Shown piece by piece: positions 1 through 7,112 of a DNA stretch of 19,358 nucleotides (position 1 is the first letter of the stretch; every line of letters begins with the position of its first letter). A model generated the notes under the pieces. That model did not search any database, was not told where the DNA came from, and saw only the letters and a list, made by a program, of their open reading frames with translations. Source of the stretch: Candidatus Syntropharchaeum sp. (GTDB taxonomy: Archaea; Halobacteriota; Syntropharchaeia; Alkanophagales; Methanospirareceae). The translations under genes were made by a program, and so were the position numbers. The stretch lies in assembly GCA_016782355.1 (NCBI GenBank), contig JADHYP010000003.1, positions 1 through 19,358 on the forward strand, given 5' to 3'.

Positions 1-2
1 GA

Positions 3-365
3 TGTTATTCTAAATTAAATATTCGGGAATTTAATTGGTTTTTTATGCCACTTCATACACCCCTCGGAATACTTTTGACCTGTCTCTTCGTCACTTATTT
101 CTTCGATGAAAAAAGCAGGAAGTTCGTCTTCACAAACCTGATGGCCGGCGCATTCTTACACCTTTTCCTGGATGTTTTACAAATACACTGGGGCACTGCG
201 TATTACTTGTTTTATCCGTTCTCATGGGTAAAATTTGAAATTGGCTTGTTTTGGCCTCATCAGAGTATCTATTTTATACCGGTTCTGTCACTTGTTGCGG
301 CTGTTATAATTTCAATATTGGTAGTTGAAAATGGCGAATTTGGAGTTAGAAACCGGAATGTTTGA
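3..365 (+). CDS. DUF457-like membrane protein, 3' part (5' end outside window)
   Basis: The frame is open from the first bases of the window, so the start probably lies upstream; an internal ATG at 45 is the first in view. The visible part has about three hydrophobic segments: one just after PLHTPLG, one around HLFLDVLQ, and one at the C-terminus (VLSLVAAVIISILVV). The HTPLG and HLFLD histidine/aspartate motifs and the PFS...GLFWPHQS pattern resemble the DUF457/YbcI-type inner-membrane metal-dependent hydrolase family. That family is mostly uncharacterised, so no reaction can be assigned. The 3' end overlaps the convergent lysS by 20 bases. Family assignment is by recall of motifs only; the gene being real and truncated by the window edge is more certain. 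Confidence 0.6.
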   Translation, partial: CYSKLNIREFNWFFMPLHTPLGILLTCLFVTYFFDEKSRKFVFTNLMAGAFLHLFLDVLQIHWGTAYYLFYPFSWVKFEIGLFWPHQSIYFIPVLSLVAAVIISILVVENGEFGVRNRNV

Positions 366-1902
366 AGTTAGAGGTCGAAATCCTTGCCGCCGATTCAAAC
401 CTTTCCCTTATGAATTCGGCATCCAGAGATGCGAGAAGCCAGCCTGCACGAGGTCCCGAAGGTTTTTTCAACAATGCGATATAAATTGCCCTAAATATCT
501 CTTTCGCTTCCACGTTTGTAGCGGAGGCAACTTCGTATATTTTATTATGCCAATCGTCAGCACTCGGAGTCTTACCTTCCTGTAATTCCTGTGCCAGGAG
601 CTTCAATGCCTTTTTTTGCACCTCGGACAAGCTTTTTAGTTCCTCTGTCGGTAACGCCGATTGCAATTCGAACTTCAAGCTTGGAGGCGCGTATTCCCGC
701 AGCCAATTTTCCACATACCGTGCTTTTTCACCTATCTCCTTTATTTCTTCTTCGTTTTCTTCACGAACCTCATATCCACTTCTCCTGATGACATTCAGGA
801 GTTCAGAGAAGTCACCTCGTGCAATTTGCACAAGCGTTAAGAGATGCCGAAAAGGTATTTTTCCCGCAACACCGCTTCCTATTTCGCCTATTTCTCGCTC
901 GTATTCATCCATCAGGTTGAGTAGTGGTAATGAAGGGTCAAATTCTATGTGCTTTTCTGGTCGCACTCGCGAGATGACGTGCTTTAAAATTTCTGGTGGC
1001 ACTGCTTCTAATATCGCGTGCACCGGAACGTTCGTTCCCATGGATGAAGACATAGCCGTAACTTTCGCCTTCGTTCCTTCTACCGGCTTCGTCTTTAAGA
1101 GGATGTGTTCAAAAGGGATAGGATACGGTGCTTCGTAATTATATATTTCCAAAGCGATTCTCTTTCCAGTGTCAAAAGAGCCGCCGGGAGCGGCATGGTC
1201 TTTGCCAAAAGGCTCGATTGTAACGCCAAGGATTTTCCATCTCGCTGCCCAGTCCACCCGCCATGCTAATTTACCGCCGCCTTTAAACGAAGCAGCACCC
1301 TTGTTTCCACATTCGCACTCGTAATACACTTCCTCCTTATTTATGTCGTATCGCTTTACAATTGCGGACGTGATTCTGCCACACGCGTCACAGAGAGGAT
1401 TAAAAGCAGTCCATTCTTCCGGCACTTGCCTACCTGAAACTTCCTCTATTATCCTCGACAAATCTTCTCTTCTCGCAATCGCTTCCTTTATCACGTCCGC
1501 GTACATCCCCGACTTATACATCGCGTCGGCTTTGAAAATCTCTATTTTTATGCCCAAATCAGTTAAAGAATCAAGGAACGGCTGTAGATAGTGGTCTGCG
1601 TATGACGAATGGCATCCCTCGGGGTCTGGTATCTCTGACAATGGTTTTCCTACATGCGCTTCGTATTCTTCAGGAAGGAAAGAGTATCTTCGTCTGAGGG
1701 GGTCGAAAGTGTCTGCAACGTAGATGAGTCTCGCATCCACGTCCATATCCAGAAGAGCGGAATGCACCGCATCTCCTATTATTATCTCTCGCAGGTTCCC
1801 CACGTGAATATCGCCGGAGGGCGTAATACCGGTAGCAAGAACGTGCTTTTTCTCTTTCCTTCGCTTTACTATGTCCTCTGCGATTGCTAAAGACCAGTGC
1901 AT
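346..1902 (-). CDS. lysS: Lysyl-tRNA synthetase, class I
   Basis: This gene charges tRNA-Lys with lysine in the cytoplasm. The 518-residue length is normal for the class I (archaeal-type) enzyme, which is unrelated to the class II enzyme of most bacteria. The HIGH-like signature is HVGN at residues 33-36 in TPSGDIHVGN, and the KMSKS-like loop is MSSS at 284-287. A zinc-finger-like set of cysteines is at C171/C174 and C196/C198, an insertion typical of archaeal LysRS. The C-terminal third is helical and would form the anticodon-binding cage. The MHWSLAIAED start fits the family N-terminus. It is transcribed away from the small gene at 2000, so 1903-1999 is a divergent promoter region. It ends in TAA and overlaps the upstream convergent membrane gene. 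Confidence 0.95.
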   Translation of the reverse strand: MHWSLAIAEDIVKRRKEKKHVLATGITPSGDIHVGNLREIIIGDAVHSALLDMDVDARLIYVADTFDPLRRRYSFLPEEYEAHVGKPLSEIPDPEGCHSSYADHYLQPFLDSLTDLGIKIEIFKADAMYKSGMYADVIKEAIARREDLSRIIEEVSGRQVPEEWTAFNPLCDACGRITSAIVKRYDINKEEVYYECECGNKGAASFKGGGKLAWRVDWAARWKILGVTIEPFGKDHAAPGGSFDTGKRIALEIYNYEAPYPIPFEHILLKTKPVEGTKAKVTAMSSSMGTNVPVHAILEAVPPEILKHVISRVRPEKHIEFDPSLPLLNLMDEYEREIGEIGSGVAGKIPFRHLLTLVQIARGDFSELLNVIRRSGYEVREENEEEIKEIGEKARYVENWLREYAPPSLKFELQSALPTEELKSLSEVQKKALKLLAQELQEGKTPSADDWHNKIYEVASATNVEAKEIFRAIYIALLKKPSGPRAGWLLASLDAEFIRERFESAARISTSNFKHSGF

Positions 1903-1965
1903 TTTTGTTAATAATACTATGGTGGCGAGGAGAAGATAAAAATAAGAATTGTATTCTGTTATCGA

Positions 1966-1978
1966 AAAACTTTTAAGC
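1966..1978 (+). promoter_or_regulatory. Archaeal BRE/TATA promoter for the gene at 2000
   Basis: An A-rich BRE (CGAAAAA) is followed by CTTTTAAG, centred about 27 bases before the ATG. This spacing places the transcription start at or next to the start codon, so the mRNA is probably leaderless. No Shine-Dalgarno sequence is present, which agrees with that. Confidence 0.6.
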
Positions 1979-1999
1979 GAAAGCTTCTAACATAAAAGT

Positions 2000-2305
2000 A
2001 TGTCAGAGGTTATGCAAAGGGCACAGGAAATCTTTAAGGAGGCGGGCTTTGGTAGTCTTGATGATGCGGTATTTTCTTTCGCCATGCTTCTCGCTAAAGC
2101 AAAATTGAGCGAGTTTGAAGAGGAATGTGAGGTATTCAAGCGGAAATATGGCGATTTTGAGAGATTTAAAAGAAATGTGGAGGGAGGAGAAAAGGAAAGC
2201 TTTGGGGAGTGGGACGACTACCTTGCTTGGCGTTTCGCAGAGGAGGCTCGAAAGTTCTGGAAGCGAGAAGTCCGGGGGCTTAAAGTTCTCGCCACTGGGG
2301 TGTGA
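2000..2305 (+). CDS. Small acidic helical protein, possible antitoxin-like
   Basis: The protein has 101 residues, rich in Glu, Lys and Phe and predicted helical. It starts MSEVMQRAQEIFKEAGF and has an EFEEECEVFKRKYGDFERF segment at about 38-56 and a WDDYLAWRFAEEARKFWKRE segment at about 72-91. Small proteins with EFEEEC..F..KYG and EWDDYLAW patterns occur widely in archaea and are often first partners of small toxin-like proteins; that is recall, not a search. No toxin partner follows: only a 24-codon in-frame ORF (2315-2389) lies downstream before an inverted repeat. So this is either an orphan antitoxin or a stand-alone protein of unknown role. It has its own leaderless promoter. Confidence 0.7.
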   Translation: MSEVMQRAQEIFKEAGFGSLDDAVFSFAMLLAKAKLSEFEEECEVFKRKYGDFERFKRNVEGGEKESFGEWDDYLAWRFAEEARKFWKREVRGLKVLATGV

Positions 2306-2439
2306 ATCAGCGAAATGCTTTCCTCCATTCTAATCGTGAAGAAATTGGAGAATAGAAAGGATGTGCGTCATTCCATGACCAGCAATTAACTTTCTCCACC
2401 ACTTTTTGTAGTCACTTGGATTTGTTTGTGATTTGGAGT

Positions 2440-2612
2440 TTTCCAGGGGCTATATTATCCTGACTTTGTCACATTTCGAATTTACCGCAGAGAACGCGGA
2501 ATTAGAGGTTTAGTTTATTAGCGGTTCAGCTCGTTAGCTAAACCTCTAAATATATCCTCTGCGTTCTCCGTGAACTCCGCGGTTAATCTGACAATGTCAA
2601 GTTATTATAAAC
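2440..2612. repeat. Long imperfect inverted repeat (MITE-like), possible bidirectional terminator
   Basis: Two arms of about 60 bases face each other. The inner arms are AGAGGTTTAG (2504-2513) and CTAAACCTCT (2538-2547), a perfect 10-bp match. Further out, CGCAGAGAACGCGG (left) faces CCTCTGCGTTCTCCG (right). At the tips, TGACTTTGTCA (left) faces TGACAATGTCA (right). The right arm contains an extra GCGGAGTTCACGGAG stretch. Together with 2306-2439, where I see no gene, this fills the gap between two converging genes and would fold into a long hairpin as RNA. The GCAGAGAACGC-type tandem motif belongs to a kind of sequence dispersed through many prokaryotic genomes. No transposase is present. Confidence 0.6.
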
Positions 2613-3399
2613 CTCCGAAATAGCCCAACAAAATTGCAAAAATACCTCCAAATAACGTAGCTATGATGTTTACGCCATGCTTATTCAATCGAAATTTATA
2701 AAAATGTTTGTCTTCAAGCGTAGCCCCGAGGAGGCTGTCTATGAGGCAGCCAAAAAAACCGGCTAAGAGGCAAACGAGAAAGAAAATAGCTTTTAGATTC
2801 GGTTGAGCACCAGAACAGAGGTATGGGTTGATGAACGAGAGACTAACGAGTGCAATCAAACCGGAACCGAGCAGTGCCGCGCCAAGACCTGGTAAACTAA
2901 CGCCGCCATTCGTGCCCACGGGCACCTTTTTAAGAGTTGTAATTAACCTTGGATTGCCTTCCGCTTGCCCGATTTCTGTTGAAAACGTGTCCGAGCAGGC
3001 GGTAGCGATTGCGCCTGAGAAGCCGAGCAAGAGGACATTGTCCCGGGAAAGCGCATACAAAACGGCGAAAAACAACGGTGACAAGCCGTTGCCCAGCACG
3101 TTATTCATGCCCCGCATGCCTTTATTACCTTCTGCAACACCCAGCTTCGCTTTCCTATCATATTTATATTTCGTAACCAAATTCCCGAACAGGAAGAACG
3201 CGAGCAGCACGAGCACACCCGCATAACCAAATTCGAGCCCGAACGTTAACAGAATTATCACGCCGAGCGTGAACGTTCCGATAAACGCAGAAGTGTTTAT
3301 TTTACGCTTCAAATATGCATAAAGCACGAGCGAAAATGCTATCAATACGGTAAGCGCAGTTACAGTTACCAGGAGGTGCTGGTGCTCGCCGAAAAACAT
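2605..3399 (-). CDS. DUF92 family integral membrane protein (VTE6-like)
   Basis: The protein has 264 residues with about six or seven hydrophobic spans covering most of its length. Family landmarks are ACSDTFSTEIGQAEG at about 133-147 and KKVPVGTNGGVSLPG at about 157-171, followed by a glycine-rich membrane segment. The plant member VTE6 phosphorylates phytyl phosphate, and archaeal members are thought to act on a related polyprenyl phosphate. By analogy this protein could work in isoprenoid salvage for lipid synthesis, but the substrate is not shown here. It sits back to back with radB. A TATA-like element at 3422-3433 is about 28 bases from the ATG, suggesting a leaderless mRNA. The stop lies at the tip of the inverted repeat. 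Confidence 0.85.
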   Translation of the reverse strand: MFFGEHQHLLVTVTALTVLIAFSLVLYAYLKRKINTSAFIGTFTLGVIILLTFGLEFGYAGVLVLLAFFLFGNLVTKYKYDRKAKLGVAEGNKGMRGMNNVLGNGLSPLFFAVLYALSRDNVLLLGFSGAIATACSDTFSTEIGQAEGNPRLITTLKKVPVGTNGGVSLPGLGAALLGSGLIALVSLSFINPYLCSGAQPNLKAIFFLVCLLAGFFGCLIDSLLGATLEDKHFYKFRLNKHGVNIIATLFGGIFAILLGYFGGL

Positions 3400-3421
3400 G
3401 ATAACTTATTAGGAATTTAAT

Positions 3422-3433
3422 CAATATAAAAGC
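3422..3433 (-). promoter_or_regulatory. TATA promoter for the DUF92 gene
   Basis: On the minus strand the sequence reads GCTTTTATATTG, centred about 28 bases upstream of the ATG at 3399. That is the distance expected for a leaderless archaeal transcript. Confidence 0.5.
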
Positions 3434-3576
3434 TCTGCATTTTGCAATTACGTAGAACTCTATCTCTCCTCCGCTTCCGTTTTATCCCTTGCTGTTTTAT
3501 ATCGCGTAAAAGAAAAACTATTTCTTTTGGTAATGCATTTCTTTCTAAGAGAAGGTTTAAATAAAGGTTGGTTTCA

Positions 3577-4302
3577 ATGCAACTTCCTACGAAATATAGC
3601 AGCGGATGTAAAAGCATAGACGAGTTGTTAGGCGGAGGCTTCGAATCCGGCACTGTGACCCAGCTATACGGCGAGGCGGGCAGTGGGAAGACCAATATTT
3701 GCCTTCAAACAGCGATGGAATGTGCTAAAAACGCGAAGGGCGTAATTTTTATAGACAGTGAAGGCTTTTCTCCGGAACGATTCTTACAAATAGCCCGTGC
3801 CGGTGCAAGTGCAAGTGCAAGTGGAGATGCTGAAGATGTAGAGGGCATAGCACGGAGAATTATAATCTTCGAGCCTCATAGTTTCGAACAGCAGACGTCC
3901 TGCATAGACGAGATTGAGGCGGTAATAAAGGAGAAGGAAGGTAAAAGCGGAGTTGCACTTCTAATCCTTGACTCCGCTACGCTCTTCTACCGGTTAGAGC
4001 TTGACGATGAAAGAAGCATATATTTGAGGCGCGTATTGGCGAATCAAATAATGCATCTTCTGGAAATTGCCCGGAAGCATGACCTTGCGGTCATAATAAC
4101 AAATCAGGTATATATGGATATAGAGAATGGTAATTTACGACCTTCCGGGGGATACGCTCTCGAGCATCTCTCTAAGGTAATCGTGCAGCTTGAGAAAGCG
4201 GCGGAAGGGCGTGGTAAAAGAAGAGCAGTCTTAAAGAAGCACCGGTCTATGCCTGAAGATACTTCTTGCGTGTTTTTCATCACGAGCAAGGGCGTGGAAT
4301 AA
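3577..4302 (+). CDS. radB: DNA repair and recombination protein RadB
   Basis: RadB is the euryarchaeal RadA/RecA paralogue that assists RadA in homologous recombination. Walker A is GEAGSGKT at residues 32-39 and Walker B is LLILD at 128-132. The opening SSGCKSIDELLGGGFESG is the family's characteristic N-terminus, and the protein lacks the N-terminal HhH domain of RadA, as RadB should. I chose the ATG at 3577 over the in-frame TTG at 3568 because it matches RadB N-termini; a weak AAAGG lies about nine bases upstream. An Ala-Ser triplet run (A77-S82) is encoded by three exact GCAAGT copies, probably slippage in a surface loop. Length (241 residues) is normal. Confidence 0.93.
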   Translation: MQLPTKYSSGCKSIDELLGGGFESGTVTQLYGEAGSGKTNICLQTAMECAKNAKGVIFIDSEGFSPERFLQIARAGASASASGDAEDVEGIARRIIIFEPHSFEQQTSCIDEIEAVIKEKEGKSGVALLILDSATLFYRLELDDERSIYLRRVLANQIMHLLEIARKHDLAVIITNQVYMDIENGNLRPSGGYALEHLSKVIVQLEKAAEGRGKRRAVLKKHRSMPEDTSCVFFITSKGVE

Positions 4303-4325
4303 CTTTCTGGTTGTGATTTTTAATT

Positions 4326-4526
4326 GTGAGACCGCCTCTTGAGCGTGGGGATTTAGTTGCGATATTAGATGCTGGTACTTACGGGTTCTCGATGAGTTCG
4401 CAATACAATGGGCGACCGAGATGTGCGGAAGTGCTGGTTTGCGATGCCGCTGTGGACTTGATAAGGACGAAAGAAAGCGTTGAGGATTTGATAAGGAACC
4501 AGGTGATTCCGCAGCGGTTGATGTGA
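4326..4526 (+). pseudogene. lysA: Orphan C-terminal fragment of diaminopimelate decarboxylase
   Basis: Sixty-six codons from a GTG match the C-terminal end of LysA, the PLP enzyme making L-lysine from meso-diaminopimelate. Recognisable parts are the GDLVAILDAGTYGFSMSSQY segment (the tyrosine contacts PLP in the family) and the RPRCAEVLV strand, followed by the usual variable tail. A full enzyme has about 400 residues, so the whole barrel and most of the second domain are missing. An in-frame TGA at 4314-4316 and the end of radB lie immediately upstream, so the missing part is not elsewhere in this stretch. The frame remains open, so a short peptide could still be made, but it cannot be an enzyme. 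It marks the left border of the accessory island. Confidence 0.8.
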
Positions 4527-4554
4527 TATACCTCTATAAAAGAATGCCTAACGA

Positions 4555-4884
4555 TCAATGAATATCTTCCAATTTGTTTTTCATCGTAGGGACATCTCTT
4601 TTAACCGTATCCCAGACGGCATCTATATCTACACCAAGATAATCGTGTATCAATTTGTCCCTCATTCCCGCCATATCTTTCCAGGGTATTTCAGAATGTT
4701 TTTCCCTAATCTCCCCGGATAACCTCTTTGTAGCTTCACCTATTATCTCGATCTGCCTTATTACTCCGTCCTGTATAAGATGATCATCCATAAAGTCTTC
4801 GTATTCTACACCCCTGGTATACTCTTCTATTCGGGATATGGCATCTAAAATGTGCCTCAAATATACAGAGTCGTCTTTTTTCAT
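4555..4884 (-). CDS. hepT: HepT-family toxin (DUF86 RNase)
   Basis: The protein has 109 residues, all-helical, with the HEPN catalytic motif R-X4-H-X-Y as R75, H80 and Y82 in MRDKLIHDYLG. HepT toxins cut RNA, reportedly including tRNA ends, and are silenced when the partner MntA adds AMP groups to the tyrosine of this motif. All three motif residues are intact, so the toxin is probably active. It overlaps mntA by four bases (ATGA), so the two are translated together, antitoxin first. It converges on the lysA fragment across only 28 bases. Confidence 0.92.
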   Translation of the reverse strand: MKKDDSVYLRHILDAISRIEEYTRGVEYEDFMDDHLIQDGVIRQIEIIGEATKRLSGEIREKHSEIPWKDMAGMRDKLIHDYLGVDIDAVWDTVKRDVPTMKNKLEDIH

Positions 4885-5168
4885 CCGTAAATTACCTCCA
4901 TTTCTTTCCTTATTGCATCAATCAAGTAGGGACTTATAGATTTCTCTGTCAACAAATCTACTTTTATTCCCAAGACTTCGGACAACTGTCTTTCTATTCT
5001 TACAAGTTCAAGAAGGCTTTTTCTCTCTGAAAATTCCACGATAATATCTATATCGCTTTCCGGTCTTTCCTCTCCTCTTACATAAGAGCCAAAGACCGCT
5101 ATCTTTCTCGCCCCTTGATTTTTAAGTATCCGGGCAATCTTTTCAAAGATTTCTTCCTTCCTCATCAT
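4881..5168 (-). CDS. mntA: MntA-family nucleotidyltransferase antitoxin
   Basis: This minimal nucleotidyltransferase has 95 residues. The GS-X10-DXD active site is complete: G27-S28 and D39/D41 in FGSYVRGEERPESDIDI. In characterised pairs it inactivates HepT by AMPylation. GGTGA lies just upstream of two consecutive ATG codons (5168 and 5165), and either could start translation. The first ATG overlaps the stop of the preceding short ORF as ATGA, so short ORF, mntA and hepT form a translationally coupled three-gene unit. It lies next to a dead integrase, in keeping with a mobile origin. Confidence 0.93.
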   Translation of the reverse strand: MMRKEEIFEKIARILKNQGARKIAVFGSYVRGEERPESDIDIIVEFSERKSLLELVRIERQLSEVLGIKVDLLTEKSISPYLIDAIRKEMEVIYG

Positions 5169-5308
5169 TTTTCACCTTTCAGAGCGGGGTTCAGAATTTC
5201 GGCTAACCGCGAATAACCGAACTCAAGTTCGGTTATCTTTCTAAATGAGGAATTAATCCGAACTACTTCGGTTATCCTCGACTCCGGACGAAACAGACGT
5301 TTGATCAT
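5165..5308 (-). CDS. Short leader ORF upstream of mntA-hepT (unit 1)
   Basis: A 47-codon ORF begins at an ATG preceded by a near-perfect archaeal ribosome binding site, GGGGGTGA, five bases away. It starts MIKRLFRPES, then has the core ITEVVRINSSFR and ITELEFGY, and ends LKGEK. Its TGA overlaps the ATG of mntA, which implies coupled translation. I do not recognise a family. A near copy precedes the restriction-modification operon at 15161-15307. Because the two copies differ mainly at amino-acid-changing sites outside an almost identical middle, the DNA or RNA may matter more than the peptide. It is too short for standard gene-length cut-offs. Confidence 0.55.
   Translation of the reverse strand: MIKRLFRPESRITEVVRINSSFRKITELEFGYSRLAEILNPALKGEK
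5213..5236. promoter_or_regulatory. 11-bp palindrome inside leader ORF (unit 1)
   Basis: ATAACCGAACT and AGTTCGGTTAT are perfect 11-base arms around a two-base centre. A related half-match, CCGAACTACTTCGG, lies at about 5258-5271. This could be an operator for a dimeric regulator or an RNA hairpin that controls translation of mntA. It is identical in the copy at 15212-15235. Confidence 0.55.
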
Positions 5309-5323
5309 TCTTCACCCCCTTCT

Positions 5324-5540
5324 CTAATTAAAAGTATCCAACGGACTTTTTATTTTGCCTATATCCTTATTGCTCACGTGAGTACATAAATATTTCTGTT
5401 GTTTTGCTGCTTCTATGACCCGGTAGTTCCTGGATATACCGCAAATCTGTCCAGCCTTCTAAGAGATGGGTAGCAAAGCTGTGACGAAGTGAATGTACAT
5501 CCGCTCTTTTGAGCGTATCTTCGAAAGAGGATTTTGAAAA
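5324..5540 (-). pseudogene. Tyrosine recombinase C-terminal remnant (copy 1)
   Basis: On the minus strand this encodes the catalytic C-terminal end of a Xer/phage-type integrase: [17 protein letters not shown], then [11 protein letters not shown] (box II, with the H-x-x-R of the active site), then [19 protein letters not shown]. The last part, [16 protein letters not shown], is in another reading frame: about four extra bases near the catalytic tyrosine codon break the frame. The N-terminal core-binding domain and box I are missing, so the gene is dead. The upstream stretch 5541-5790 has no gene I can recognise; a short NKKVQVMDAYQKLLTKVDF reading may be further debris. Confidence 0.8.
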
Positions 5541-5791
5541 ACCCACTGAAACATTGGAATATCACCCAAAAGTATATAGAATAGAAGATGAGGCGATAGA
5601 AGCAGTAAATCAAAATCAACTTTAGTTAATAATTTTTGATAAGCATCCATTACCTGTACTTTCTTATTGTTGGGTCCCAGGGTAATCTGACGTTTGTATT
5701 ATGTAGTTCAAAATGGAGTGACCGGTACCTCATCAGCGCCAGATAACCCTATGGTATGGCAAAATTAAAGTATGTTTTCCCCTACAACCAG

Positions 5792-5884
5792 CCGCAGAAA
5801 AACTTTAAAAGGGAAAATCCGAGAGGATTTAGGGATCAATTGTAAATCTACTGATTATTCTCAAAATCAGAGGGAACCCCTCGG
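5792..5884 (+). ncRNA. Conserved structured element (copy 1), possible small RNA or element end
   Basis: It contains a strong BRE/TATA-like string (GCAGAAAAACTTTAAA, 5795-5810). Next come the hairpin AATCC-GAGA-GGATT (5816-5829) and the hairpin CTGATT...AATCAG (5851-5870), then AGGGAACCCCT. A homologous copy at 9839-9931 keeps both stems and has GCGA where this has GAGA. Both are GNRA-type tetraloops, which favours an RNA or single-strand role. If the TATA string is a real promoter, the start would fall near 5831, after the first hairpin, so the extent of any RNA is unclear. The rest of 5885-6040 holds no gene. Confidence 0.4.
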
Positions 5885-6044
5885 TTACAAATAGTGGTTT
5901 TTGAAAGATTGGTTATTTTAACTACACTGATGGCATTTTTTCAAAAATTGAACCCCTCTTGCCAATCGCAGGCGTAAGTAAGAAAAATGTCTTCTGTCGT
6001 AGGTGAGGAATCGGTAACTCTTTATATACTCATAATAGATATTC

Positions 6045-6058
6045 TAATTTAAACATAT
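6045..6058 (+). promoter_or_regulatory. Probable promoter of the TIGR04255 operon
   Basis: TAATTTAAACAT is centred roughly 40 bases before the ATG at 6092, predicting a leader of about 12-15 bases. A second TATA-like string, CTTTATATA, is at 6018-6026. A GGGGG run precedes the gene but is far from the ATG for a ribosome binding site. Confidence 0.35.
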
Positions 6059-6091
6059 TTCTTTTCGGAAACATAGGGGGTTTTTGTTAGT

Positions 6092-6850
6092 ATGGCTGAA
6101 GAAGACAGGGATGAAGTATTCCGGAACCCATCGGTAGTAGAAGTGGTATTCGAGGTTCGCTTTCCCCCTTTGTTTTATATTGATCAAAGAATTGGGGATT
6201 TTCAGTTGGAAATCATGGATGATTTTCCAAAGTCATCTCAAATCCTCGAAGAACCCATAATTATTGGTGCCGTTCAAAAAACTTTGACGGATGAGGAAAA
6301 ACCAAAACCAACACAGATATGGCAATTTGAAAGTGAAAATGGTAAAAATAAGATTATGGTTCGCCCAAATAGACTCAACATTATATCTCATGAATACAAA
6401 TCGTACGATAGTCCTACATTTAAAAAGAGGTTTAGAGATCTAATAGAAGATATTACAACTACCTTCCTTGAAAAAGTCCCAATAAGAAAGTTCTCACGTC
6501 TAGGTATTCGTTATATTGATCATTGTCCATTAGAAGAGAAAAGTAGTGGATATTTTAAGAGATTTTATGTACCAATATTTGACACAGATAACTACGATAT
6601 AGAAAACATTATCGAAAATCATGTAGCAATAAGGATTAAAAAAGGGGATTATTATTTATTATTCCAATGCGGAATCCAAAAATTTGGTGATGTATATAAG
6701 TACGTTCTAGATTATGATGGTTATGCACAGGATATAGAAACTCGCAATTTTATTAATATTACAGATGAACTAAAGAAAATGATTAAAAAAGAATATTATT
6801 CAAATATAACTGAAGAATTTAAAGAGTATATGAGAAGTGACGCAACATGA
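6092..6850 (+). CDS. TIGR04255 family protein
   Basis: The protein has 252 residues and the features of the sporadically distributed TIGR04255 family. These are an N-terminal NPSVVEVVFEVRFPPL strand (about 12-27), IGDFQ, a central IWQFESENGKNKIMVRPNRL segment, and RKFSRLGIRYIDH at about 136-148. The function is unknown. The patchy distribution and location in accessory DNA suggest a defence or stress role, but that is inference. It is the first gene of a three-gene operon and overlaps the next by four bases (ATGA). Base composition is clearly AT-richer than lysS or radB, in line with transfer. Stops and starts look intact, so it is probably functional. Confidence 0.8.
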   Translation: MAEEDRDEVFRNPSVVEVVFEVRFPPLFYIDQRIGDFQLEIMDDFPKSSQILEEPIIIGAVQKTLTDEEKPKPTQIWQFESENGKNKIMVRPNRLNIISHEYKSYDSPTFKKRFRDLIEDITTTFLEKVPIRKFSRLGIRYIDHCPLEEKSSGYFKRFYVPIFDTDNYDIENIIENHVAIRIKKGDYYLLFQCGIQKFGDVYKYVLDYDGYAQDIETRNFINITDELKKMIKKEYYSNITEEFKEYMRSDAT

Positions 6851-7098
6851 AAATTAAAAATATTTCGGCAGGTTCTGTCGATATTGAATCGAAACATCCT
6901 GAAGAGGATTGTTCAGGAAACATAGGTAAAACATACGTTAGATATGTCACTTTTGACAAATATATAATAGGATTACTCAAAAATCTGACTAATGAGGTTG
7001 ATGGGATTGAAAGTGTAAAGGTTCCAAAAAAGTTTTACACAGATGAACAATTCAGCAAGCGATTTGATTATTGGGATGTTGAAGAAGATGATGAATAG
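6847..7098 (+). CDS. Small hypothetical protein, middle gene of TIGR04255 operon
   Basis: I do not recognise a family in these 83 residues. The N-terminal half is beta-prone (MKIKNISAGSVDIESKHP), the middle has a YVRYVTFDKYIIGLL segment, and the C-terminus is acidic (YWDVEEDDE). There is no signal peptide or membrane span. The start overlaps the TIGR04255 stop as ATGA, and the next gene begins 14 bases after its TAG, so all three are probably co-expressed. A structural or inhibitory partner of the first protein is possible, but nothing in the sequence shows it. Confidence 0.65.
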   Translation: MKIKNISAGSVDIESKHPEEDCSGNIGKTYVRYVTFDKYIIGLLKNLTNEVDGIESVKVPKKFYTDEQFSKRFDYWDVEEDDE

Positions 7099-7112
7099 GA
7101 TTATTTCGAAAA

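Noticed and set aside
2315..2389. 24-codon ORF after the small gene at 2000, as a possible toxin
   Set aside because: It is too short, has no ribosome binding site and no recognisable motif.
3417..3695. 92-codon minus-strand ORF over the radB start
   Set aside because: It overlaps the radB N-terminus and the DUF92 promoter and shows no coding signature.
5413..5650. Two overlapping minus-strand ORFs of 63 and 68 codons
   Set aside because: They are wrong-frame or mixed-frame readings of the dead integrase; the conserved residues appear only when frames are combined.
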